In this document: positions 43,768 through 55,659 of the stretch, piece after piece
How the letters are laid out: each line of letters begins with the position of its first letter
Position numbering within the stretch: position 1 is the stretch's first letter
From: Siphonodentalium dalli
Taxonomy: Eukaryota; Mollusca; Scaphopoda; Gadilida; Siphonodentaliidae
Direction: 5' to 3'
NCBI GenBank assembly: GCA_032622095.1
Contig: CP136065.1
Coordinates: 109,039,195 to 109,103,194 of the forward strand
DNA length: 64,000 bases
Made by a program: the position numbers and the translations under genes
Notes under the pieces: generated by a model
Databases searched by the model: none
What the model was told of the DNA's origin: nothing
What the model saw: only the letters and a program-made list of their open reading frames with translations

Positions 43768-44340
43768 TTAAAGGGGTACTGTACGCCATTTTCAATAAAA
43801 TCCCTGTGATAACAACGATCTATTATCGATAATATATAGAAAACTAAGTAATTTGAGTCAAAGATGTATTCTGTAAACGTTCAGGTTAATAGGTTATCTT
43901 AAAATCAAAGTTAATAATTTGATATAAATTTAATTCATGGCTGGTGGCATAAATTAAATTACGAATTTCCGTGTACAATACGTAATCAAAATAATTCACG
44001 GATAGTGGATGGGGCGATGCGTGGCACACATGATCATGTAAAATATTATGCTGATACTGGGCGTAAACTCAAGCCACACACTGACTAGTGACTATATAAT
44101 GACTTAAATGAGTATTTGGGACTAGTATGCATATAATATAACATTTATTTGATACATTTGCTTGAAAACTGTCCAAAAATTACCCGACAATGACAATTGG
44201 TATTTTCGCATTCTGGCTAATCTGCCATCCGCAACATTACTTCGTACTCAACAGACTATCAAAAATGGAAATCTGGTTACCTTATTCTATGACTCAGAGA
44301 CGATAGAAACCAACAACATTTGAGTAGAGTATCCCTTCAA
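43768..44340 (-). mobile_element. TTAA MITE family A, inverted copy
   Basis: TTAA-AGGGGTACTGTACGCC opens the element. The interior is the reverse complement of 12836-13426 ('ATAACAACGATCTATTATCG', 'ACCTGAACGTTTACAG' mirrored). The far end, 'GAGTATCCCTTCAA', is eroded. Confidence 0.85.
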
Positions 44341-45039
44341 TCTTTTATACATATAATGGCTTTTCCTCAATAATTTCATATTAGCCAAATAATGCGAAAA
44401 TGACAACTTTAGAAAACATAACGCCACTTTTACATCACAGCATCATTTTGCCCTACCAGCATCATAGCAATTCAGCAGCACTCACCAGCATCATAGCAAA
44501 GTAGAAGGACCGCATCTATTGGCAGGGAAAATTACAGATATTTTCTTCATAATTGTTTATTGTTTGAATATATTGAATTCTTAGGACAAAGAAAACAAAT
44601 TTGTGGTTGGGGTGTTTTGATTTGAGCCCCCTACCCTAAACATTTTTGTCATAGTATAATTAAAATCTCTTGAAATTTTCATCATGTTATACAGACCTGT
44701 CTGGACCTGTAACAAATAATAAACTGGAATATTGCGACTTTTAAGAGTTTTCTTCAAATTTGGTTATTTGTATGCAGCTCAGTTATAAGACCATGCACAA
44801 GTGTTTATTCCATATAATATAATTCTATAAAGCCTCCGCTCCAAATGAAGCCACTGTGTCAGGGGACTTTGTGGCCGAGCAGCCTTTTATTTAATCAGAG
44901 GTCTGGCAGTCTTGTTTAAAATGCACCTGTAGACGATCTAGAAAATCTAGAGCTTCTTCGCTCTGAACTATTTATGGCACTGCTTAATTTTGATAATTAA
45001 TATGAAGATAAAAGCAGTGCGTGAAGTTTTTTAATAGTT
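44341..45039. other. non-coding, nothing recognised
   Basis: A short direct repeat, 'CACCAGCATCATAGCAA', occurs at 44455-44500. The rest is unremarkable. Confidence 0.4.
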
Positions 45040-45740
45040 TTTAGCTCACCTGAGACGAAGTCTCCGGTGGAGCTATAGTCATCACTCCTCGTCCGTCGTC
45101 AGTGCGTCGTACCGTCCGCCTGTCTGTCCGTCCGTCCGTCCATCAACTTTTTTAAAAACAGCTCCTCTGAAACCATCATACCGAATTGGTTCATATTTGG
45201 TGTGGATGTTCCCTAGGTGACTCTCATTCAGATTTGTTCAAATGAGGTCACTGGGTCAAATAGTTGCGAAGCCAGAGCCATAACTCTATTCCTCCATAGT
45301 AATTCTTACAACGACTTCTTGTTCAGAACCATTGGGCCTATTTAGCTAATATTTGGTATGGAGGGTCCTTGGGTGACTGGTGTTCAGATTTGTTCAAATG
45401 AGGTCACCCAGTCAATTAGTTGAGAAACCAGGGCCATAACTCATAGTAATTCTTACAATGACTTCTTCTAAAAAAATAATTGGCCGATTTAGCTTATATT
45501 TGGTACAGAGAGACCTTGGATGACTGGGGTTCAGATTTGTTCAAATGGGGTCACTGGGTCAAATAGGGGCAGAGCTAGGGACATAACTTTAAAAACAAAA
45601 AATTTAATTTTTGCATTTTGACCTTTAATTTTTGTTTAGGACACATCACAGCCTCATATTTCTTACCTAGATTTTTCTTAGCATGTTCTTCATCTGTATG
45701 GATTTTGGTATTGTTTATTTAACCCCTTCCACTCTTGTTT
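45040..45740 (+). repeat. mosaic repeat (AGCTCACCTGAG-type) with ~150-bp internal units
   Basis: 'TAGCTCACCTGAGACGAAGT' opens it, and a CCGTCCGTCCGTC tract (45110-45140) follows. Three diverged units share 'TTCAGATTTGTTCAAATG(A/G)GGTCAC' (45219, 45385, 45530) and 'GCCATAACTC'. The same unit type returns at 47390-47600. Confidence 0.75.
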
Positions 45741-46084
45741 TGATATAGAATTCATCCAAGACAGGATTACTCAAACATTTTTCATCTAATCAACACTAAA
45801 TTAACACTTATTTACAGATCAAGTTAAAATATATAACAGAGTTATGGCCCTTTATAATTCACACCTCTTTGCTATGCACTATTAATTTTTAAGAGAACAC
45901 TGAAGCCTGTATTATTGAAAAAGCCAATTTATCATAGTGTGGTCACCTGATACTCTTGCTGAAGACTGCTTGCTTCAGACCAGTTTACCATCTGTCATTA
46001 CAAGACATGACATTAGCTAAACAACTATTCTACCAGAGTCTGCAAGAATAAATAGGAATAGTCCATTGTTCATTTCTCCAAGCC
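45741..46084. other. non-coding, nothing recognised
   Basis: No supported feature. Confidence 0.35.
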
Positions 46085-47660
46085 TGGACATAGTGTGTCT
46101 GACATTTGCAGAATGAAGTCCCCATATGGTGAATTTAGTGTTGCTACCCCATACAGCAGGCTAGCATCACCAAATACACCCTCAATTACCTTATTCAGCT
46201 TAGGCCTCATCTTCTGGGACAATTTTTTTTTTTAAACATGTTTTAAAATTTGAAAAAAGTGACCCCATTATAACATCTGCAGAGTTATGAAACTTTACTC
46301 TTTAATGAAATTATGGAAACATTCCACCCTCCCCCACCCACCCCCTCCCACATGGCCCATACCCAACCCTGCCATCAACCAACATCCCTTCCAAGCCATA
46401 TCACCTCTCAATTTAATACCTCTTCTCACCACAGAGGCATATATATCTGTAAAGGTACAGGTCATTAATTATATAAACTGGCCAGATGACATGTATTATT
46501 CTAATCTAAACATATCTGTAGCAATTTAACAACAAACTGGTGCTCCCATGGTTAGGTGATGACTGACATTCAATGATCCTGTGAATGGCTTTGATTTCTT
46601 CAAGTCTGGAAATAGTGTGTCTGACATTTACATAGTGAGGTCCCCAGATGGTGAATTTAGTGTTGCTACCCCATACAGCATGCTAGCATCACCAAATACA
46701 CCCGCCAGGGACCCAATTCTGCTTAGTCCTCATCTTCTGGGAAGTATCCTAAGTATCAAATTGACTGTTTGATTTAGTCACTTTTTCCACCTGTTCAGTT
46801 TCAATGTCCCCCTAATTTGCAGAAGATAAAATGCATACTCGAGGTGCTCAATGGGTGTGTATCACCAACTTCAACTGTTTGACTTCATTGATTTAGTCAC
46901 TTTTTTCCGCCTGTTCAGTTTCAATGTCCCCCTAATTTGCAGAAGATAAAATGCATAATTGAGGTGATCAATGGGTGTGTATCACCAACTTCAACTGTAG
47001 GACTTCAATCTGTTCCTTGGTTTTATTGGCCATTGAGGCCTAATCAGATTGAGGATGAATTTGGTGATGCTAGCCTGCCTTACAGAATATTGTCATTAAA
47101 TCCACATTTTTGGGACCTAATTCTGCAAATGTCAGACATACTAAATTCAGGTTTGGCCATTTCATATTATTTTTTTAATCAGCACTTATCCAGATGAAAT
47201 CATACGACTAATATTCAAAGAAAAATGGAGGGGGGGGTATGTATTGGATTAAATTTGTCTTCTATCTGTCAGACTTCCATCCGTCTGCCTGTTGAGATGT
47301 CTATCCATCCATCTATCAACAATTGATTTCTTCTCCATATTAAAGACGGAATGTGTTTATATAGTTTAGTGTGCATGTTCCCTAGGTGTCTCACAATCAG
47401 ATTTGTTCAATTAAGTTCATCACATCAAATACATGTAGATGCCAAGCCAGGGCCATAACTCTTTCCCTCCATAGTAAGTCTTACATCAGTTTTTTTCTCA
47501 AGAACCATTAGGCCTATATAGCTTATATTTTGTATGGAGGGGCCTTGGGTGACTGGGGTTCAGATTTGTTCATGGGGTCATTTTTAGGAAATGAGTTCCC
47601 CAGAGGATGAATTCGGTGATGTTAGTCCACCTTGCGGAATATTGTCATTAGATTTAACTC
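46085..47660 (+). repeat. array of diverged and recent duplications
   Basis: 'AGTGTGTCTGACATTTGCAG' through 'CAGGCTAGCATCACCAAATA' (46091-46180) recurs at 46612-46702. A 128-bp unit beginning 'TTTAGTCACTTTTT' (46775) is repeated in tandem at 46903, nearly identical. 'GATGAATTTGGTGATGCTAG' (47055) and 'GATGAATTCGGTGATGTTAG' (47606) are further family members. The frames at 46287, 46581 and 46937 lie in this array and are not genes. Confidence 0.75.
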
Positions 47661-48837
47661 TCCTCTATGCTGTTTGGTACTGGTATAATAATATTGATTT
47701 CTAGACAGCCTGGGTGGGGGCAATGTTTGAGGCAATGGGGAGGGAGTGTAGAGGGGTGGAGATTTGACCCCCTATTTTGATCAAAAGTTTAAAATTTCAT
47801 GCCCGATACTAAATTAGTTGTAGATTAGATGTTCACACCAAAAATAAGTTAGAACTGTTCTCGTAGTTTGGTTTGATTTTCTAACATGTATGTTTTTAAA
47901 CCATCAGTCCATATGTTTCTACTTCAGGTTAAACTGTTGGACCGAATTGGCCACAAATTTGAACTTTATGGGGGTGTCTGGTTGGTAATTATCAAACGTT
48001 TGAAAGCTTGAAGTACTGGTACCAGTCGTAAAATTCAACCTAAGAGGAATGTACAAAGTGATTTTTGAACTTAGTACTGTGGTATGGTTGTCCTCTTTAA
48101 AAGGTAAGAGGTTGCAAATTTGTCAGTGATGTACAATTAGAAATTTCAAGGTGAAGAGCCCTGTTCATTTGAGAACATCCAGCTATGTCCATGTTTAGAA
48201 CTTAAGTGATTCTGTCAAGTACTGACTCTTGTAGTCTTCAGAGTCCCTGTCTTCTCAGTCCTTACAGTCTGGTGAGCGACCCACAGTCATTGACTGTCTT
48301 GTATGTTAAGATAATGCAATATACCTTTTCTGGACATTCCGATTCCAGAATTCCGATGAATACAAATTGCACTGTTTGTTTTTTATATCTTGCACATTTT
48401 GTTCGAAGATGGATCATTTATGACTTCCATAAGTCTTTCTGGGCCATACAGTGCTCGTAGAAAGGTAGTGCAGGTATTTATCGACCTATTTTAATACTGA
48501 GAAAAAATAAAAAGTGAATATTATTAGGTGTATTTTGGAGTGCAACTGCCATGTGGCTTTAATTAAAAATTATTTAAAACAAAAAATTCTGACATGTAAT
48601 TCCAACCACACATTTAATTTTCTTTGGCCTTATGTCGACTTGCCTCAAGATTGAAATCACAATTTTTTGTGACATACAGGGTATGTAAGTTATTGAGGCT
48701 TTATTACTTTTCGTTATTAATGTTTTGACTGCATTCCATGGAAATGCATATAAGAACTAATATATGCTTGTTTTTATTCACATTTGTAAAAAAAATAATG
48801 TCTTAAAATTTGTCTAATGTGAAGAGAAATCTGCTGA
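47661..48837. other. non-coding, weak repeat traces
   Basis: A 'GGGTGGGGG...GGAGATTTGACCCCC' patch (47710-47780) resembles one at 57130-57180. No supported gene apart from the weak exon candidate listed separately. Confidence 0.35.
47928..47984 (+). CDS. weak candidate exon
   Basis: ACTTCAG|GTT opens 19 codons ('VKLLDRIGHKFELYGGVWL') to a possible donor, TTG|GTAATT, in phase 0 at both ends. It could lie between the two candidate terminal CPES exons, but its wording resembles the surrounding mosaic repeat ('ACCGAATTGG...AAATTTG'). I favour chance. Confidence 0.12.
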
Positions 48838-49178
48838 ATAAAGACATACTATGACATGTTCAGGTTCATGAAACTGATCAGTTGGTACTCAATTTCAAAG
48901 AAATCGACCATACCACTCCATAGAAAACATCGTCTGAACTGCGCTGAATTGTACATATTTACAACTGGATTCGGGACACAACTATCAGTGATAAACAAAC
49001 ACAAATGATTTTGCCATCAAGAATCAATACATTTAATTAATATATCAGATTTACAGTGGGTGTGTGTAGGTGTGTGTGTTGTAAATTTGGATTAATATTT
49101 CTAAAAATAACTACTTTGAGCAAGATTATTCTCCATTTTTATTTCACCACCATACCAGAGTGTTTCACTTCACTTTAA
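48838..49178 (+). mobile_element. TTAA MITE family B, copy 3
   Basis: 'AAAGACATACTATGACATGT' to 'GTTTCACTTCACTTTAA' follows copies 1 and 2 with an internal deletion of about 40 bp near the start. Confidence 0.7.
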
Positions 49179-49298
49179 GATGGAAATTCCTTTTTCATAT
49201 TGTAAGAACCATATAATATGCTTGTGTTAAGACTATTCATGAATGGAGGTCAAATGAGGTCAACATTGTTAATATATCTGACAATAACAACCAGCATG

Positions 49299-49556
49299 TT
49301 GATCCCTTCCATGAAGGGAACTGCGCTGGTGCAGCATTAATGACCTTGTTGCCAGTGCATTCTCTTATATATGCAAGTCTCCCATAGGGAGCCTCGCATA
49401 TATAAGATAATGCACTGGCTTCCAAGGTAAATATTGTTAGGCCAATACATTCTCTTTTTTATGCGAGGCGCCCAATGGGCGACTCACATATATAAGATAA
49501 TACATTGGCACAGGGTTTTCGTAAAAAATCAGGTAGCCCCAGTCATGAATCGGTTA
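49299..49556 (-). mobile_element. TTAA-CCCTTTC foldback family, copy 4
   Basis: It has the same orientation as copy 3. 'CTGCGCTGGTGCAGCATTAA' is followed by two near-perfect internal palindromes around 'GTCTCCCATAGGGAGCCTCG' and 'AGGCGCCCAATGGGCGACT'. It ends 'CGGTTAA'. Confidence 0.8.
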
Positions 49557-49595
49557 AGGTACTATCGATAGATCAATCTCAGGGCTGTCGCTAAA

Positions 49596-49850
49596 CATTG
49601 ACTCTGATGAGTATTTACTTGATTCTAATTGTTAGATTTGTAGGAATGTTCAGCTAATAAGGCTGAACTTATTAGCTGAACATCACTACAAATAAAACAA
49701 CCTATGGTGTTTGTTGAACTTATTATTAGCAGAACATCCTTAAAACTTATAATATTTCTCTGTCTGTTGTTTACTTATCGTATCTTAACATCCTGACAAA
49801 TGAAGAATGGACCATTCCAGTATACACAGTATTTTTATAACTGAATGGAA
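49596..49850 (+). repeat. repeat family F, copy 2
   Basis: 'GATGAGTATTTACTTGATTC', an internal 'GCTGAACTTATTAGC' inverted motif, and 'GAATGGACCATTCCAGTATA' match 22836-23035. Confidence 0.6.
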
Positions 49851-50485
49851 AACTCCATTAATCAATCCAAGGTTTTAAAGTTGTCCGCCATGTTTATATT
49901 TTATCTATCACTATTACCATTATATATAATTTATATTGCACATATAGCATGTCTATAAAAATTATACAATTGAAGTACGGTAGATGATAATTGTGATGTA
50001 GGTATGTTTCCTAATTGATCAGGGGCTAATACTTTAAAAATTCTATACATGTTCTAGTAGCTTACAAGCCTTTAAAATTGACAGTATGTGGTTTATAGGC
50101 CTGGGCCACTTACATGTAAATTGATATTGTGCGAAGATAAAGTATTACTAATAATAATCCCATCATAAGAAATTATGTGTAATGTGTATTATTACAGATT
50201 ATAGTACTTGAAATTTTACCATCTTGTAAGTTACAAGTGTAGATTTTTTTGTTTAATTAAAACATAGATGAAGAAGAGTAAAAGTTTAATAGTATTGGCG
50301 ATTACTTAGGGCATTACTGTATAATAGTTGAATGTGGATAATGCTGTTTTGTGGATTCAATACAAGAGGCATAATCCAAAATCAAATACCACCTGAATGA
50401 CTCAAAAATAGTGTTGCATGAAAATCTGTGCTACATTTGTTTATGTAAGAAAATAGGATGAAGGTGAACGTTGTCAAGTAAATAT
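49851..50485. other. intron sequence with a solo CAGTAATGCCC end
   Basis: 'GATTACTTAGGGCATTACTG' (50300-50319) is a single right end of the CAGTAATGCCC family. The rest is unremarkable. Confidence 0.5.
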
Positions 50486-50493
50486 TTCATGAT

Positions 50494-51187
50494 TAGGGCC
50501 CTGCAAATCGATTCGATGTGGTTCGATTCAGTATCTTTCATCTGATTCGATTCGATTCGAAATCAGCTGTCAAATCGAATTGTATCAAATCATTGGCACC
50601 AGTTGCATTCTCAATACTTCAACGGACCACATTGTTTTTTCGCAAAGATATATTATGATACCAATGCATATAAATAACATTGCTGTCGATTGAACTATAC
50701 TATAGACCACCGAAGCATTGTAAGACTTATGCCTCTTATCTAGCAAAACTTCATATATATGTCAAACTTGTGATGGCGATTGCTTTCTGACTTCAATATT
50801 GCTTCTAATACTGTTTCATTGTTGTATAAGTATAACAGGGACAGTTAAAAATAATGCACACTTAATTGGTTAGACATACAGTAATGCCCTAATTAATCGA
50901 CTCCATAACCACAGCAGAATTATGGGTAATTCTGCTGTGTTTATGGAGTCGATTAATTAGGGCAATACTGTACATTTGATTCATTTATAGATAATATGTA
51001 CATTGTATACTGATGATGATTGATCTTGTTGATTTATCGTTGGAGTCATGTACATGTATTATCTTAATCTTCACTATTATTATGCCTGATGCAATATTCC
51101 AATCGAGATTCGATGTGAATCAGAATCATTTGGCCGATTTGATTCGAGTTTTGATTCAAATGAAAAAGCCCAATTTTCAGGACCCTA
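50494..51187. mobile_element. non-autonomous hAT-like element 3
   Basis: TAGGGCCCTGCAAATCGATT at the left and CAATTTTCAGGACCCTA at the right form the inverted ends. The flanks TTCATGAT (50486-50493) and TTCATGGT (51188-51195) are an 8-bp duplication with one mismatch. The subterminal sequences are rich in GATTCGATTCGA. A TA-flanked palindrome has inserted at 50879-50970. Confidence 0.85.
50879..50970. mobile_element. TA-flanked CAGTAATGCCC palindrome, copy 2 (nested)
   Basis: TA-CAGTAATGCCCTAATTAAT to ATTAATTAGGGCAATACTG-TA is a nearly perfect 92-bp palindrome with the inner half of the family deleted. It lies inside hAT-like element 3 and is therefore younger than it. Confidence 0.9.
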
Positions 51188-51347
51188 TTCATGGTGGCAT
51201 GTAGAGTAATCAATGATTGTTGAATTTGACAGAAATATGTTACATGTATGAATGAGTTACTGTGCTTCCCCATTAAGAGTATAAACTGAGTCAGTGATGT
51301 AGAGTTATGAGAATGATCACTCTTCTTATTTTCATTTTAGGAGTATA

Positions 51348-51603
51348 TTACCATTTCATGACTGGAGCTTCGTGAAATTATGCAAAACCCCTGTGCCAAT
51401 GCATTCTCTTATATATGTCACATGCGAGTCTCCCACGGGGAGCCTCGCATATATAAGAGAATATATTAGACTAACAATAGTTACCTTGACCTCTAAGCCA
51501 GGGCATTCCATTCTCCATATGGGAGACTCGCATATATAAGAGAATACACTGGCACAGGATAATTAATGCTGCACCAGCGCAGCTTCCGTGATGAAAGGGT
51601 TAA
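51348..51603 (+). mobile_element. TTAA-CCCTTTC foldback family, copy 5
   Basis: 'CATTTCATGACTGGAGCTTC', 'CTGTGCCAATGCATTCTC', 'GAGTCTCCCACGGGGAGCCT' and 'AATGCTGCACCAGCGCAGCT' are followed by 'GATGAAAGGGTTAA' at the right. Confidence 0.85.
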
Positions 51604-51658
51604 AGCTTAAGTCTTTCTATCCTCATATACCAGTACAATCTATAACAAGAGTGAAATA

Positions 51659-51836
51659 CAGTAATGCCCTAATTAATCAACTCCATAACCACAGCAGAAG
51701 TATGGGTAACTTTTCAGGATTTAGTCGGAAATATGGCTTTCCGATGAATGGCAACAAGCAATATTTCCGAGTAAATCCTGAAAAGTTACCCATAATTCTG
51801 CTGTGGTTATGGAGTCGATCAATTAGGGCATTACTG
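51659..51836. mobile_element. TA-flanked CAGTAATGCCC palindrome, copy 3
   Basis: The long inverted arms (about 80 bp) are mirrored and flanked by TA: 'ATCAACTCCATAACCACAGC' and 'GGATTTAGTCGGAAATATGG'. The minus-strand and plus-strand frames here (51588-51889) are translations of the palindrome. Confidence 0.9.
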
Positions 51837-51838
51837 TA

Positions 51839-52569
51839 ATCCAGGTCTTGACAAACTTCTATATTTGTGAGAGTCAACATAAAAATCAAATTATAAAGGA
51901 AATGTTGAAGTACATGTTTTGATAAAATTAATGAGTTATGATAATTCTTCTTTTCAGAATTTAACCCTTATATATCTATCAACTCTAATTTTATCCCAGA
52001 ACATGACAATAACAAACTAGTGGGCGGGTTTAAAAATGCTTTGATCATGCCAAGCCATTTAAATATATATTAAAGGGGGGGGGCATGAAAAAGGTGTAAA
52101 CTGTAATGTAAATATTTCGAGATACTTGTATGTATCAGTTTTAATTGTACATAGGACATTGCTACTGCCTTGTAGTATGAGTATTCTCTACATACAAGAC
52201 TGAGATGGTGTGACAGTTTGATGTTTTTGCTACAGCTGTGGTACTAATTAATACTAATTAGTAAAGTATGCAAATGTCTTGGACAATATTTAGGCAGAGT
52301 TTCAACATGTTATGCTGTAATGGCAAATACGATATTCATTGAAATAATTTGTTAGCATGAGTAGATATCTTCCAATTTCATTACACAGAGAGTGAGGACT
52401 CATAACAATTTGTCATGTAATAACTTACTCTTCTATAGCGGACTTTACTACCAGATCCAGTGACGGGATTTTTCCTCAAATTTAATTTAATTTAATGATT
52501 TATCATGCTAGCCTTTGCTAACACTTGTAGCATAAATCAAGGCCATTAACATGTAGTTGTTGCTCAATG
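51839..52569. other. non-coding, nothing recognised
   Basis: AT-rich, with a G9 run at 52075-52083. Confidence 0.4.
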
Positions 52570-52571
52570 TA

Positions 52572-52783
52572 CAGTAATGCTCTAAATAATCGACTCCTTA
52601 ACCACAGCAGAATTATGGGTAATTTTTCAGGAATTAGTCGGAAATATGGCTTGTTGCCATTCATCGGAAAGCTCTCAGTGAGAGCTTTCCAATGAATGCA
52701 ACAAGCCATATTTCTGACTAAATCCTGAAAATTTACCCATAATTCTGCTGTGGTTAAGGAGTCGATTATTTAGGGCATTAATG
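52572..52783. mobile_element. TA-flanked CAGTAATGCCC palindrome, copy 4 (longest arms)
   Basis: About 105-bp arms with few mismatches: 'ATCGACTCCTTAACCACAGC', 'TTGTTGCCATTCATCGGAAA' and a central 'GCTCTCAGTGAGAGC'. It uses the AAATAATCGACTCCTTAACC subfamily consensus shared with the 55.2-kb copy. Confidence 0.92.
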
Positions 52784-53715
52784 TATGTCTTGACATGACT
52801 GTCTCATTATCTTGGTCAGAACTGAACTGAAGACTCTGGCTACCGCCTTTAATGTTATCCATGCTGCTGTCATTATTATCCAAATGTGATTTGTACAGAC
52901 CTAATTAATTTATAATTGTATACTTGTATTCCTCAGCTTTGAAATTTGACCCACCATTGCCCTAAACAATATTCATAAATATTATACTTTCTTTGAGAAG
53001 CAAGAAATTTCATTTTTCCCCCCAAGGAATTCAATAAACTTTTATTCACAAATTTGTATCTATTTTCACCAAAGACAAGTAAATCTTTTATAAAATAAAA
53101 TGTCCTCAACATTCTGGGAAAAACAATGGCCATGTGGTCAAATATCAATGAAGTTTGGAATCCCCGGGACTATTTTTGAGGTATCACTTTTTGCTACATT
53201 CGTATTTTACTGAATAAATTTTTCCAAGTCAATTAAAGTCCACATATAGGTATTTCAAGATTTATCAACTAATTTTGATTCCTAAATGTTATAATAGACT
53301 GCATTTAGCATTTACTGTATTTAACTGCAGGGTTGGAGATAATATTACTTTCAGGTGGGGCTTTATAATTATGAGCAGTCCTATGGCGCAATGTGAGTCA
53401 AATATCAACTTCTGATTGTATCAGTCCTAATCATTCCTGTGAAGCAGGATCTTGTAATGAATATATTAAAGGGGCATGCCCAGTTTGTGGGTAGTCAACA
53501 TATAATTATTCATCATTTGAGAGCTTATTATAAATGGATGCTAAATAACTATGACAATATATATAATATAAGACCATGCAAAGTCCATTTCCCATTTCTC
53601 AGGCCAATGTATTAGTGCACTCAATTTTATATTTTATTTTTGGGTACACACCAACGGTTGCCCGTAGCCAATTATTCCTAAACAGATGTAGGTAAAAAAA
53701 AGTATTTTAAATACT
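52784..53715. other. non-coding, nothing recognised
   Basis: AT-rich, no supported gene. The frame at 52933-53148 has no domain. Confidence 0.4.
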
Positions 53716-53935
53716 CATTGATGAGTAGTTCCCTTAGGAAATGTTCAGATAATAAGTTCAACAATCAACCATAGGTCATTTATTGAACTTATTATCTAAA
53801 CATTTCCCACCAATTAATAGTAATCCTTCTGCACTTTTATAACTTGTCTGTCGTCTGCTTTTATTACCTGAGCACCCCTCCAAATGAATAATGGACCCTT
53901 CCAATGCATACTTTTATAACTGAATGGGAGTATAC
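53716..53935 (+). repeat. repeat family F, copy 3
   Basis: 'GATGAGTAGTTCCCTTAGGA', 'AATGTTCAGATAATAAGTTC' and its mirror 'GAACTTATTATCTAAACATT', 'TCCTTCTGCACTTTTATAAC' and 'CTCCAAATGAATAATGGACC' are all present. Confidence 0.75.
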
Positions 53936-53976
53936 ATTGAGTTTACGCTCTAAAATTGTACTGAAAGTATACTAAA

Positions 53977-54398
53977 TTAACCCTTTCAGTGCCAGGGGCC
54001 GATGAGTTCGGCCCTAATTTACGGTCTGTAAAAACCTTCTTCTTTTTTTTTTTATAGATTTTTTTGGGTTGAAATTTTGTTTGGGTATGCTTAAGCATGC
54101 TATAGCGAATTTAAAAACTGGATAAAACCTTAGGGGCATGTTTTAACTCAAAACTATCACCAAGTATTCATAGTAATAATTTTGATGCCCATGAAAAATG
54201 TAAGATTCCCTGGCACAAAACCCACAAAATAAGTCTGTTAAAGAATATAAGAAAAAATTGTTAAAATTGTAAAAAATAATAACAAATGATGAAAAATTGT
54301 TAGGCCAATGCATTCTCTTATATATGCTAGGCGACCTATGCATTGGCACAGGGTATATGGATTGATACAAAAATCGGACCTGGCACTGAAAGGGTTAA
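53977..54398. mobile_element. TTAA-CCCTTTC foldback family, copy 6 (CAGTGCCAGG subtype)
   Basis: TTAA-CCCTTTCAGTGCCAGG at the left and CCTGGCACTGAAAGGG-TTAA at the right are perfect inverted ends. The interior carries a shortened 'GGCCAATGCATTCTCTTATA' core. Confidence 0.88.
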
Positions 54399-54617
54399 AG
54401 GTGGTATTGAGTTAACCTTTCTATATATAGACTCAATAAAATTGATGTCACCTTTAATTTAGTGTAATTTCAGCACAATTTTAAGGCATAATAAAACTGG
54501 ACATGTGCGAAAGCATGAGTCTATCCATAAATTTGTCTTGGGTCCAATTTTACGGACTATTACAGTGACTATTGATTGTGGTTGAACTTCACAAAGCACT
54601 GTATCTAAGATTTTGTT

Positions 54618-54908
54618 TTAACCCTTTCTATACTAAAGCGTCATGGATGAGTAGTTATCACATTGGAAATGTTCAGATAATAAGTTCAACATTTCCCTCA
54701 ATAAAGAAGACTCTTTCTGTAGTATTATTTATCTGTCGCTGGCTTATGTTACCTGTACATCCTGTAAATAAAACATAATGATGTTCAGTTTGGCCAATGT
54801 ATTCTCTTATATATGCGAGGCTCCCTATGGGAGACTCGCATATATAAGAGAATGCATTGGCCACTATTTAATTGACTGGGAGAGTCAATGTAGTATAGAA
54901 AGGATTAA
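54618..54908. mobile_element. TTAA-CCCTTTC foldback family, copy 7 (TATACTA subtype)
   Basis: TTAA-CCCTTTCTATACTA mirrors TAGTATAGAAAGGA-TTAA. Inside lie a family F segment (54648-54780) and a nearly perfect palindrome (54792-54864) reading 'GGCCAATGTATTCTCTTATA' and its complement around 'CTCCCTATGGGAG'. Confidence 0.88.
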
Positions 54909-55214
54909 AAATGAGGTAGTGGTCTTTATCATCATCAATAACTTTTCTTAAATAATCTTGATGTTCCTGTTTTTGACATATTTCTTTGCGGTGAGCAGTG
55001 AAAATAACAATGAGTATGTGTAGAGATATCAGCTGTCGACTTTGGTCCATATATTGAAGGCGATTATTAGAAAAATTGTTGTTTTATATGGTGAATTTCT
55101 TTGGAAATGCATATATTAAAAAGAAAATCTTAACGTTTTTGAGTCAATACCAGTTATTTACATTCGCAGAAAACCGCTCACGAAAATAAGAAATTGTCTG
55201 TCACTCATGAGATA

Positions 55215-55426
55215 CAGTAATGCCCTAAATAATTGACTCCTTAACCACAGCAGAATTATGGGTAACTTTTCAGGATTTAGTCGGAAATATGGCTTGTTCC
55301 CATTCATGAAAAGCTCTCAGTGATAGCTTTCCGATGAATGGCAACAAGCCATACTTCCTACTAAATCCTGAAAAATTACCTATATTTCAGCTTTGGTTAA
55401 GGAGTCCATTATTTAGGGCATTACTG
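55215..55426. mobile_element. TA-flanked CAGTAATGCCC palindrome, copy 5
   Basis: TA-CAGTAATGCCCTAAATAAT to ATTATTTAGGGCATTACTG-TA, with about 100-bp arms and a central 'AAAGCTCTCAGTGATAGCTT'. It belongs to the same subfamily as copy 4 with more mismatches. Confidence 0.9.
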
Positions 55427-55659
55427 TAATTTACATTATAAGATAATTTAATTTACAAAAATGCTAAATATCCTCTATTTCTTCTTATTAATGATTTTAT
55501 GACCGCAACAATTGGGAGCACTTGTTATATATATAATTGCACCCGTCCACACTCATTAATTTTTATGGGTGCAAACAATTGCACTCGTTTTTTCAATAGC
55601 CAAGCTATTCGTCCCTAAAGTTGAATTGACTTCCTCGAGTCCATGATCTTATATTGAGA

